Shown here piece after piece: positions 1 to 6,679 of a stretch of 36,601 nucleotides of DNA. This DNA is from Halorubrum sp. GN11_10-6_MGM. Its GTDB lineage: Archaea > Halobacteriota > Halobacteria > Halobacteriales > Haloferacaceae. The stretch's first letter is position 1, and each line of letters opens with the position of its first letter. The notes under the pieces were generated by a model, which saw only the letters and a program-made list of their open reading frames with translations, searched no databases and was not told the DNA's origin. The stretch is from contig NZ_SGUC01000032.1 of assembly GCF_005435165.1 (NCBI RefSeq), positions 1 to 36,601 on the forward strand, written 5' to 3'. A program made the position numbers and the translations under genes.

Positions 1-596
1 ACGAAGAAGTGGTCCGACTCGAACGGCACCGTCTCGACGCCCAGTTCCCCCGCCCGCTCGACCACGGGGCTCCACTCCGCGGTCGAGTCCCGAGTCCCGT
101 AGATCACCCGCGTCGGTACGCCGAGCGCGACGAGGTCGTCGAGCGCGGCGACCGCGTCCGCGTCGGGGTTCAGGCGCGCCGTCGGCGCGAGCGCGCAGAC
201 GGCCGCGAGGTCGGGACGGGACGCGGCCGCGACGAGCGCGACCGTCCCCCCGAACGAGAAGCCGAACAGTCCGACGCGGTCGTAGCGCTCGCGCGCCCAC
301 TCCACCGCCGCGTCAGCGTCCGTCGTCTCCCCGTACCCCTCGTCCCAGTCGCCGTAGTCGAACCGGAGGCAGTCGACGCCGCGTTCGGTCAGGGCGTCGC
401 TCACCGCGACCAGCCGCTCGTCGCCGCGGTGGCCGCGCTGCTGCGGGTGGGGCGGACAGGCGACGACGACCGCGTCGGCGCGGGGCGCGCCGCCGGAGCC
501 CTCTCCTTCGCTCTCGGCCCCCGCGCCGTCGCTCGCAGCCGAGTCGAGCGTGGCGCGCACGTCGCGGCCGCCGGGGATCAGGACGGTGTCGCTCAC
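1..596 (-). CDS. alpha/beta hydrolase, 3' end cut by window edge
   Basis: Serine hydrolase of the alpha/beta fold, dienelactone-hydrolase or COG2945-like, probably cytoplasmic; substrate unknown. The reading frame begins at a GTG (VSDTVLIPGG) and runs off the left edge. It contains the nucleophile elbow GFSFGG (Ser near residue 114), a likely acid residue in IYGTRDS and the catalytic histidine in SDHFF just before the edge, so the whole triad is present and only a short C-terminus is missing. A stretch rich in Gly, Ala and acidic residues near residues 18-40 looks like a halophilic insertion. It follows the 631-1029 gene on the same strand, 34 nt away, so the two may be co-transcribed. The fold assignment is firm, the substrate is not known. 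Confidence 0.8.
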   Translation of the reverse strand, partial: MSDTVLIPGGRDVRATLDSAASDGAGAESEGEGSGGAPRADAVVVACPPHPQQRGHRGDERLVAVSDALTERGVDCLRFDYGDWDEGYGETTDADAAVEWARERYDRVGLFGFSFGGTVALVAAASRPDLAAVCALAPTARLNPDADAVAALDDLVALGVPTRVIYGTRDSTAEWSPVVERAGELGVETVPFESDHFF

Positions 597-630
597 GGGT
601 GTCGGATCTGGTCGTCGTCGTCGCTCCCGC

Positions 631-1029
631 TCAGGGAACCTGCGTCACGCGCTCGACGCCGTCGAGCTCCGAGAGATCGGCGGCGAGCGCCTCCTGATCG
701 ACGGTCGCCTCGTAGTAGAACACGATGTCGAAGGCGCCGTCGCGGAGCAGCTGTTGACACTCCCAGACGAACTCCTCGCCGTCAAGCGTCAGCCCCTGAA
801 ACTGGTTCGACGAGAAGTCCGTGTCGTCGTTGCCCGCCTCGATGTACGTCTCGCCTTTGCCCGCGTGGTCGGCGATGACTTCGTTGGCGGCGACCGTCAG
901 TTCGTGCATCTCCAAGTCCTGTTGCCCGTCGAGGTCCGTGTGGACGATACAGCCCAGCAGCTCGATGTCGCCGGGCTCTAAGAGGGCCTTCGTCCGGGCG
1001 TACAGGTCCGCGTCGACGGTCTCGCTCAT
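631..1029 (-). CDS. conserved haloarchaeal protein (DUF5778-like)
   Basis: A 132-residue acidic soluble protein without signal peptide or membrane segment. It resembles a family known to me only from haloarchaea, which I believe is DUF5778; that label is from memory. Visible features are a mixed alpha/beta pattern, single cysteines at CIVHTD and WECQQLL, and a C-terminal section (FDIVFYYEATVDQEALAADL) with the alternating character of a small ferredoxin-like domain. Function is unknown. The ATG start has good halophilic coding character immediately after it. The gene lies between mutY and the hydrolase on the same strand with short gaps, so the three may form a loose transcription unit. Confidence 0.75.
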   Translation of the reverse strand: MSETVDADLYARTKALLEPGDIELLGCIVHTDLDGQQDLEMHELTVAANEVIADHAGKGETYIEAGNDDTDFSSNQFQGLTLDGEEFVWECQQLLRDGAFDIVFYYEATVDQEALAADLSELDGVERVTQVP

Positions 1030-1105
1030 GGTCGACCCTTCCCGCTCCCGTAATAAACGGGTGACGGTTCCCGCGGCGATCCGGGCGGCCGCAGAACCCG
1101 CGTTT

Positions 1106-2035
1106 TCAGCGCCGCAGCGACACGACCGCGTCGTCGCCGTCCCTCTCGGTTTCGACCAGCCCGTCGTCAGCGAGGTCGTCGACGAGCCCGCGGAGCCACT
1201 CTCGGCCGTGTTCGCCGTCCGGCGCGTAGTCCACCCGGATCCGGTGGCCGAGCGTGTCTAGGTCCATCTCGTCGTGTTCGCCGAGCAGCCGGACGATCCG
1301 CCCGCGGAACTGCCGGCGGCTCCCCTCGAAGCTCGGCTGCTCGGGCACGTCGGGCGCGGTGAAATCGCCAGTCTGGTAGGCGTGACACCACTCGCGCCAT
1401 GGACAGCCCGCCTCGTCACAGCGGGGCTTCTTCCCACAGGCGACACCACCCAGTTCCATGATGGCGTTGTTCCAGACGCGGGATTCTCCGGGCGGCATAA
1501 GAGCGCTCGCAACGGTTTCGTAGTCTGGTTCATCAGCATCATGTATTTCCGAAAATGCGCGGTACAGCACCCGCTTCACGTTGGTGTCGACGACGGCGTC
1601 GCCGTTGTCGAACGCGAACGACGCCACCGCGTTGGCGGTGTACGGGCCGACGCCCATCAGTTCGGAGAGTCCGTCCGGGTCCTCCGGGAACGACCCGTCG
1701 AACTTCCCTTCGACCTGTCCGGCCGCCTCGTGGAGGTACTTCGCTCGGTTGTTGTAGCCGAGCGAGTGGTCCGACCAGAAGGCGACCACGTCGGCGCGGT
1801 CGGCCGCGTCGAGGTCGGCGGTCGTCGGCCACTCGTCGAGGAAGTCCTCCCACGCGGGCACGACCCGATCGAGCTGGGTCTGCTGGCTCATCACCTCGCT
1901 GACGAGGATCTCGTAGGGGTCGTCGGTGCGGCGCCACGGGAACTCGCGGTGGTCGGTCTCGTACCAGTCGACGAGCGCGTCGCGGACCGCGTCGAGGTCG
2001 GCCGGGAGTTCGGGGACGCTCTCCGCGTCGGTCAT
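1106..2035 (-). CDS. mutY: A/G-specific adenine DNA glycosylase MutY
   Basis: Removes adenine mispaired with 8-oxoguanine or G in base-excision repair. The HhH-GPD core shows FPWRR, SEVMSQQTQ with the catalytic Glu near residue 47, the helix-hairpin-helix LMGVGPYTANAV (126-137), and VVDTNVKR with the catalytic Asp at 150. Four cysteines at 200, 206, 211 and 217 should hold the 4Fe-4S cluster; their spacing C-x5-C-x4-C-x5-C differs from the usual C-x6-C-x2-C-x5-C. At 309 residues it is shorter than typical bacterial MutY, and instead of a NUDIX-like domain the C-terminus (about 245-309) looks like a small winged helix. A TATA-like box overlapping the stop of the upstream gene supports this start and an independent leaderless transcript. 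Confidence 0.95.
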   Translation of the reverse strand: MTDAESVPELPADLDAVRDALVDWYETDHREFPWRRTDDPYEILVSEVMSQQTQLDRVVPAWEDFLDEWPTTADLDAADRADVVAFWSDHSLGYNNRAKYLHEAAGQVEGKFDGSFPEDPDGLSELMGVGPYTANAVASFAFDNGDAVVDTNVKRVLYRAFSEIHDADEPDYETVASALMPPGESRVWNNAIMELGGVACGKKPRCDEAGCPWREWCHAYQTGDFTAPDVPEQPSFEGSRRQFRGRIVRLLGEHDEMDLDTLGHRIRVDYAPDGEHGREWLRGLVDDLADDGLVETERDGDDAVVSLRR

Positions 2036-2057
2036 ATCTCCGGTCCGGGCGGGGGCG

Positions 2058-2064
2058 GTTTATC
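2058..2064 (-). promoter_or_regulatory. TATA-like box of mutY inside the upstream stop region
   Basis: On the minus strand the sequence GATAAAC lies about 26 nt before the mutY ATG, the spacing of a leaderless haloarchaeal promoter. Its TAA is also the stop codon of the upstream 2060-2719 gene, so promoter and stop codon share bases. Confidence 0.5.
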
Positions 2065-2719
2065 GGTGCTGGTCCCCGTCGGCGCGGACCGGGGCCATCG
2101 TCCGCGGGTCGCGGTCGGGTCCCGGGTACTCCCCGCTGACGGCGTCCGGGTACAGCTTCGCCGGATCGAACACCGCCGCGAACGCCCGCGGCTCTCTGAC
2201 GCTCACGGGGAGGCGGTCGCGCAGCCCGGCCGCGGCCCGCGGCCCGGTCAGCGAGGGATCGAGGCTCACCACCTGCATCGCGCCGCCGCGGTAGGCGGAC
2301 GCCAGCGCGGGGTGATCGCCCGGCGGCTGCGCCACTGGCTCGCGCCACGACTCGGCCGCCGCGCGCCAGTCGGCCGCCAGCTCTGGGTCCGAGAGCGACG
2401 CGATCACGGCCTCGGCGTCGTCAAGGAGCGGGTCGCTGGCGACGAGCGCCGTCCACGCGTGCGACCGGAGCGCGTCGAGCGCCTCGCGCGCGTCGCCGCC
2501 GACGAGGAGGTCCGCCGCGAGCGCGTCGGCGTCGGCGACGACGCGGGCCGGACTCGGATCGAGGGGCTCGGCGGCGACGTCTCCGCGGTCCGATGCGTCG
2601 TCGCCGTCAGCGGCCCGGTCCGCTCCCGACCGCACGTCGCCGAGCGCGCGCCGCACGTCCGCCTCGTCGAGGTCGCCGCCGGTCGCGGCCGCGCGGTCGA
2701 ACAGGTCGGCGAAGGTCAT
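2060..2719 (-). CDS. PIN-like domain protein, haloarchaeal
   Basis: 219 residues. The central part begins with VVADADALAADLL, a beta strand ending in acidic residues as in the first motif of PIN-domain ribonucleases, followed by helices and LVASDPLLDDAEAVIASL, which fits a second acidic motif. The N-terminal 55 residues are helical, and the C-terminus ends in a proline- and aspartate-rich segment around YPGPDRDP. No signal peptide or membrane helix is seen. The family assignment rests on this pattern alone; it could instead be a degenerate, non-catalytic PIN relative. It lies directly upstream of mutY on the same strand with its stop 24 nt before the mutY start, which suggests but does not prove a link to DNA or RNA maintenance. 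Confidence 0.7.
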   Translation of the reverse strand: MTFADLFDRAAATGGDLDEADVRRALGDVRSGADRAADGDDASDRGDVAAEPLDPSPARVVADADALAADLLVGGDAREALDALRSHAWTALVASDPLLDDAEAVIASLSDPELAADWRAAAESWREPVAQPPGDHPALASAYRGGAMQVVSLDPSLTGPRAAAGLRDRLPVSVREPRAFAAVFDPAKLYPDAVSGEYPGPDRDPRTMAPVRADGDQHR

Positions 2720-2833
2720 GCCACGTCGTCGTCGCCGCGGGCGTATCGTCCTTGCGGCCGCGGTCGGGAGACCGAGGCGCGCCGCCGTCCCCCGAGCCCG
2801 GACTTATTGCTCCCCCGGACCGAAATCGCCGGC

Positions 2834-3664
2834 GTGAGCGACCGATCCGCCGACGGTCCGACCGTCGCCGTCCCGCAGGTAGCCGTCGACGACCTCCGCG
2901 TCGACGCGAACGTCGACCGGTTCCGGCGCCGAGCGGCCGACCTCCCGGACGGGATCGACCTAGTCGTGTTCCCCGAGTACGCGCTCACGGGGTTCGCGGC
3001 CGACGAGCGGCTCCGGGAGGCCGCGCTGCGCCGGGAAGTCGCGCGCGAGCGGCTCGAATCCGTTTCGGAGGCGGCCGACGCCGCCGTCGTCGCGGGCTAC
3101 GCCGAGCGCGACGCGGGGACAGTCTACAACGCGACCGCGTACGTACTGCCGCCGGACCGCGCCGCGGACGAGGGCTCTGCCGCGACCGCCGACCGCGGCG
3201 GCCACGCAGTCTACCGCAAACGCCACCTCTGGGCCGACGAGGCCGACTGGGTCGCCCCCGGTGGCGAGCGCGTCGTCGTCGAGACGCCGGCCGGACCGAC
3301 CGGTCTGCTGACCTGCTACGACCTCAACTTCGTCGCGGAGAGCGCGTGGTTCGCGGAGCGCGCCGTCGACGCGCTCGTGGTCGTCGGCGCGTGGCCGGCG
3401 GACCACGTTGCGAACTGGCGGCTCCTCTGTCGCGCCCGCGCGCTCGACGGCGTCAGGTGGGTCGTCGGCGCCGGCCGCACCGGGAGTTCCGGCGGCGGGC
3501 GCGGGACCGACGAGGCGACGTACGCCGGCAACTCCCTCGTCGTGCGCCCCGACGGCGCGGTCGCAGCCGAACTCGACCGCACGCGGGCGACGTTGACGGC
3601 CACCCTCGACCGCGAGACGCTCTCTGCGCAGCGGGAATTGGTCGGCGCTGTCGACGGAGGATAG
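2834..3664 (+). CDS. carbon-nitrogen (nitrilase superfamily) hydrolase
   Basis: Cytosolic amidase-type hydrolase acting on a non-peptide C-N bond; substrate not predictable. The nitrilase triad is complete: Glu48 in FPEYALTG, Lys129 in YRKRHLW and Cys161 in LTCYDLNF. Length is 276 residues, normal for the superfamily. The GTG start is chosen because the acidic coding sequence begins there and a TATA-like GACTTATTG lies about 30 nt upstream (2801-2809); the frame stays open far upstream but that part is arginine-rich shadow sequence. Residues 109-124 form a short halophilic insertion. The stop is 80 nt before dpsA. Family membership is clear; I cannot tell omega-amidase from other classes by eye. 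Confidence 0.9.
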   Translation: MSDRSADGPTVAVPQVAVDDLRVDANVDRFRRRAADLPDGIDLVVFPEYALTGFAADERLREAALRREVARERLESVSEAADAAVVAGYAERDAGTVYNATAYVLPPDRAADEGSAATADRGGHAVYRKRHLWADEADWVAPGGERVVVETPAGPTGLLTCYDLNFVAESAWFAERAVDALVVVGAWPADHVANWRLLCRARALDGVRWVVGAGRTGSSGGGRGTDEATYAGNSLVVRPDGAVAAELDRTRATLTATLDRETLSAQRELVGAVDGG

Positions 3665-3671
3665 AAAATAA

Positions 3672-3717
3672 TCTTTTCAATCCTGAAAGAGTAGTTTTCT
3701 CAGTAGCAACTATTAAG
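3672..3717 (+). promoter_or_regulatory. dpsA promoter with inverted-repeat candidate operator
   Basis: TATTAA at 3711-3716 lies about 30 nt before the dpsA ATG, giving a leaderless or nearly leaderless transcript. Upstream of the BRE position is an imperfect inverted repeat, TCTTTTCA (3672-3679) and TGAAAGA (3684-3690), inside an AT-rich block with outer AGAAAA and TTTTCT. A metal- or redox-responsive regulator binding here is inference. Confidence 0.5.
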
Positions 3718-3744
3718 TGGGTCGCGCGCGTACGTGAAGCTGAA

Positions 3745-4293
3745 ATGAGTACCCAGAAGCAGGCCCGTCAGCGATACGGCGACGTTCACGAGAGCGAAGC
3801 GCTCCGCGTCCCCGAGGAGAAGGCCGAGCAGCTCGTCGACGCGCTCAACAGCGACCTCGCGGCGACGTACGTCCTCTACCACCAGATCAAAAAGCACCAC
3901 TGGCTCGTCGAGGGCGCCGAGTTCCTCGACATTCACGAGTACCTCGGCGAGGTCGCGGCCGACCTCGAGGAGGGCGCCGACGTGCTCGCCGAACGCGCGC
4001 AGGCGCTCGGCGGCGTGCCGCTCTCCGGCGGCGCGAACTACGAGGAGCACGCGCCGGTGACCCCCGAGGACGCCGACGCCTACGACATCCGGACGTCGCT
4101 CGAACACGACCTCGAGATGTTCGGCGACATCACCGAGCAGCTCCGCGAGCACATCCAGCTCGCCAACAACCTCGGCGACTACAACACGGAAGAGCAGCTC
4201 CGCGACATCCTCGAAGATGTCGAGGAACACGGCCACCACATCGAGCACTACCTCGAAGACGACACGCTCGTCACGAGCGAGACGCTCGAATAA
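3745..4293 (+). CDS. dpsA: DNA-protecting ferritin-like protein DpsA
   Basis: Dps-family mini-ferritin that oxidises and stores iron and protects DNA in oxidative stress; the family assembles as a cytoplasmic dodecamer. At 182 residues it matches the length I know for halobacterial DpsA. The Dps signature is visible: KKHHW with His52 and Trp53, then DIHEYLGE with His64 and nearby acidic residues of the inter-subunit ferroxidase site, then ADVLAERAQALGG. A further histidine cluster, EEHGHHIEHY, lies near the C-terminus. The ATG is supported by the TATA box about 30 nt upstream; the open frame extends much further 5' only as arginine-rich shadow sequence. Expression is probably iron- or peroxide-responsive through the inverted repeat upstream. 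Confidence 0.97.
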   Translation: MSTQKQARQRYGDVHESEALRVPEEKAEQLVDALNSDLAATYVLYHQIKKHHWLVEGAEFLDIHEYLGEVAADLEEGADVLAERAQALGGVPLSGGANYEEHAPVTPEDADAYDIRTSLEHDLEMFGDITEQLREHIQLANNLGDYNTEEQLRDILEDVEEHGHHIEHYLEDDTLVTSETLE

Positions 4294-4407
4294 ATCGGCC
4301 GCGGCGGACCGCTTCCGGGGCGTTCCGGACCCCGATTCTTCGAATTTTCAGACCCCTGAGCGGCGCCGCCGTCGCGGGCGACCGCCCCCTCAGTCAGTCC
4401 GGATCGG

Positions 4408-4953
4408 TCAGTCGAGGTCGGGCGCCCGCTCGCCGGCCGGAATTACGATCTCCAGCCAGTTCTCCTCGGGCGGGAGCGGACAGGAGAACGTCTCGCTGTA
4501 CGCGCAGAACGGGCTGTACGCGAGGTTGAAGTCGACGGTGACGCGGTCCCCGTCGGCGAGTTCACTCTCCGGCTCCAGTTCCATGTACCGACCCTGGTGG
4601 TACGTCTGCTGACCGGTCGTCTTGTCGCGGAACGGGACGAAGACGGCGCCGTCGTCGCCCTCCTGTCGGTAGCCCGCGAGCGCGTGTTCCTCGCCGTCGA
4701 TCTCGAACTCGAACGTGACGATCCGGAGGTACCGAACCGGGTTGCTCGCGGTCGTCTCCATCTCGACCGGCTCGGGGTCGTCGTGGACCGTGACGGTCGA
4801 CTCGACGCGGTAGTCGGGATCAGGCGGGAAGTAGTCGAGTCCGTCGAACTCGTCGCGGTGTTCCGGCGGGATCGGCGACTGCGGGTGGTCGGCGAAGAAG
4901 TCGTCCTTCTCCCGGCGGTTCGCGCGGAGCCGCTCGGCGTAGTCGTCGCTCAT
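4408..4953 (-). CDS. DUF1684 family protein
   Basis: 181-residue soluble protein matching DUF1684 from start to end: an N-terminal RRxKDxFF-like segment (RREKDDFFADHPQSPIP), a central beta-rich part (LAGYRQEGDDGAVFVPFRDKTTG) and the characteristic C-terminal run FNLAYSPFCAYSETFSCPLPP with two conserved cysteines and the NPYC-like Tyr-Ser-Pro-Phe-Cys. The biochemical role of the family is unknown to me. Length agrees with stand-alone members. It is convergent with dpsA, and the 114 nt between them hold only short T-rich tracts that could terminate dpsA. Confidence 0.88.
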   Translation of the reverse strand: MSDDYAERLRANRREKDDFFADHPQSPIPPEHRDEFDGLDYFPPDPDYRVESTVTVHDDPEPVEMETTASNPVRYLRIVTFEFEIDGEEHALAGYRQEGDDGAVFVPFRDKTTGQQTYHQGRYMELEPESELADGDRVTVDFNLAYSPFCAYSETFSCPLPPEENWLEIVIPAGERAPDLD

Positions 4954-5020
4954 ACCCGGGCCGACGGGCGCCGGCGGTTTCAGACCCGCGGTTCGCTCGG
5001 CTTCCGGATCTGCGGCGGTC

Positions 5021-5722
5021 TCACAGCGCCTGGAGATCCGCGAGGCAGTCGTCGAGGTCCCGGTTCGACGTCGCTAGCGAGACGCCGTCGACGCGGGCGA
5101 GGTCGGCGGCGTGGTCCCAGAGGTCGCCGTCCTCGATCCCGTGGAGGACGACCGCGTTGGGGGTCGGGCTCACGACCCGGAGCGCGACGAGCGGCGACTC
5201 GCCGCGGGTCACCCGCGTGAACACGAGCGCGCGGTTGGTCGACTGGCCGTACAGCCGGTAGAAATCCTCGCTGGAGAGCCGCGTGATGGCTTGGATCGAG
5301 TCGATGACGGTGTGGCCGTTCACGTGGTCGTGGTCGCCGCGGACGACCTCCGTCGCGCCCATCGCCTCGTAGAACTCGTCGAGGGGGACCGCCGTCGAGT
5401 ACTCGCGGAGGTCGTGGACGATGTCGCTCTCGAACCCGGCAGAGAGCACCCGGGCGTGCTGCCGGATGCGCCCGCCGCCGCGACGCTCGTCGATGTTGAG
5501 CAGCCCCTCGACGGTGCGACGGACGACGCCGATCCCGGGGCTCTCGCGGCGACCGCTCTCGTAGTCGGAGACGACCGACGAGGAGACGCCGAGCTGGTCG
5601 GCCAGCTCCGTCTGCGAGACGTCGAAGTCCGTCCGCCACTTCCGGAGGGTCGCTCCGGGGTCGTCGCTCAGCGCAATTTCGCCGGCGATCCGGCGGGAGA
5701 GCTCCTCGCGTGCGTCGCTCAT
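5021..5722 (-). CDS. XRE-type helix-turn-helix regulator (archaeal COG1709-like)
   Basis: DNA-binding transcription regulator of 233 residues. Residues about 25-75 form an XRE/Cro HTH (DFDVSQTELADQLGVSSSVVSDYESGRRESPG), preceded by a short N-terminal helix. The rest is a separate domain (about 90-233) carrying DHDHVNGHTVIDSIQAI and NRALVFTRVTRGESPLVALRVVSPTP. This architecture matches archaeal predicted regulators that I associate with COG1709. No metal-binding cysteines and no membrane segment are seen. It is monocistronic, between the DUF1684 gene and a small regulator/membrane pair. The ligand and targets are unknown. Confidence 0.85.
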   Translation of the reverse strand: MSDAREELSRRIAGEIALSDDPGATLRKWRTDFDVSQTELADQLGVSSSVVSDYESGRRESPGIGVVRRTVEGLLNIDERRGGGRIRQHARVLSAGFESDIVHDLREYSTAVPLDEFYEAMGATEVVRGDHDHVNGHTVIDSIQAITRLSSEDFYRLYGQSTNRALVFTRVTRGESPLVALRVVSPTPNAVVLHGIEDGDLWDHAADLARVDGVSLATSNRDLDDCLADLQAL

Positions 5723-5810
5723 GCCGTGAACGGACGACCGAGCGCCGCAAAAGGGTACCGTTCGTCGCGCGTCGAAAGTCCGCGGGCTCGCCCCACGAAC
5801 GCCCGCTCGC

Positions 5811-6089
5811 TCACTCTAGGTACAGCGAGTAGACGATGACGGCGAACCCGACCGCCGTGAGGAGGCCGTCGATGGCGATACCGACCGCGAGGTCGGCGCC
5901 GATGATCTGGTGGGAGACGCCGCCCAGCAGCGCCCCGACGGTGACGATACCGAAGCCGACACCGAGCTCCCGCAGCGACCGGTCGCCGGTCCGGTCGTAC
6001 GCGCGGAGGGCGTAGTAGGTGATGCTGCCACCGAGTACCAGGATGGCGGTCTTTGCGACGATGATGCTCAGGTCGATGTAGGGGGTCAT
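5811..6089 (-). CDS. small three-helix membrane protein paired with a winged-helix regulator
   Basis: 92 residues with three predicted transmembrane segments: IIVAKTAILVLGGSITYYAL, VGFGIVTVGALLGGVSHQII, and VGIAIDGLLTAVGFAVIVYS. A basic loop after helix 1 (RAYDRTGDRSLRELG) suggests a cytoplasmic side there. I recall such proteins in haloarchaea next to ArsR-like regulators (possibly DUF7521); that label is uncertain. Its ATG overlaps the upstream regulator stop by four bases (ATGA), so translation is coupled and the two likely work together, perhaps as a membrane sensor or anti-regulator. That role is inference from position only. Confidence 0.8.
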   Translation of the reverse strand: MTPYIDLSIIVAKTAILVLGGSITYYALRAYDRTGDRSLRELGVGFGIVTVGALLGGVSHQIIGADLAVGIAIDGLLTAVGFAVIVYSLYLE

Positions 6090-6484
6090 GTTTCCTCTCG
6101 TAGCTCCGACCACAGGTCGGCCAGTCGCTCGTCTCGGGTCCGTTCGGGCCGAGAGAACTCCACGTCGAACTCGCGGCGGTCCGAGTCGCCCCCGTCTCCG
6201 TCGCCGACCGAGACGGTAACGGCGTCGAACGACACCGAGTACCGCGTCGTGTGCTGCCCGTCCCGCCGGATGTCCGTCGACTCCGACAGCAGCGAGGCGT
6301 CGGTGAGCTTCTCCAGCTTCCGGTAGGTCGTCGACAGGGGGATGTCGCACTCCTCCGAGAGCTCGCTCGCGGTCTTCGGCTCGGTGAGCGCCGCGACGAT
6401 CCGACGGGCCGCGTCGTCGGCCAGCGCGTCGAGCACCTCGTCGACCGACGGCGGTTCCGGCTCTCGCGACGGGTCCCGCACCAT
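6086..6484 (-). CDS. winged-helix (ArsR-like) transcription regulator
   Basis: 132 residues from the ATG giving MVRDPSREPEPP. The winged HTH spans about residues 15-80: VDEVLDALADDAARRIVAAL, then TASELSEECDIPLSTTYRKLEKL as the recognition unit and a wing with RRDGQHTTRYSV. The C-terminus is acidic then mixed (FSRPERTRDERLADLW). An in-frame ATG 21 nt upstream is rejected because the minus-strand box TTTAAG (6509-6514) lies only a few bases before it but about 27 nt before the chosen ATG, as expected for a leaderless transcript. It overlaps the small membrane-protein gene by ATGA. Target genes are unknown; autoregulation is plausible. Confidence 0.88.
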   Translation of the reverse strand: MVRDPSREPEPPSVDEVLDALADDAARRIVAALTEPKTASELSEECDIPLSTTYRKLEKLTDASLLSESTDIRRDGQHTTRYSVSFDAVTVSVGDGDGGDSDRREFDVEFSRPERTRDERLADLWSELREET

Positions 6485-6508
6485 GCGTGACGGTTCGGCC
6501 CCCACAAC

Positions 6509-6514
6509 TTAAAC
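6509..6514 (-). promoter_or_regulatory. TATA-like box deciding the regulator start
   Basis: TTTAAG on the minus strand, about 27 nt before the second in-frame ATG of the winged-helix gene. This excludes the upstream ATG, which would lie before the predicted transcription start. Confidence 0.5.
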
Positions 6515-6679
6515 CATCGAACTTCCGTCCGACGCGACCCAAGTCGGTTCCGTCGATGGCCGGCCGACGAGTCGAAAGCGTCGAAGCGTAGAGGAGCCGA
6601 AAGCGCCGGTGCCCGGACGGGACGGACCGCGTCGAACGAGTCCGCCCGTTTTTGTACGGCCGCGGCGTATCGCGGGTCG

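Noticed and set aside
1274-2833. Long plus-strand open frame before the nitrilase gene
   Set aside because: It is antisense to mutY and the PIN-like gene and arises from GC-rich codon bias; only the part from 2834 has nitrilase motifs.
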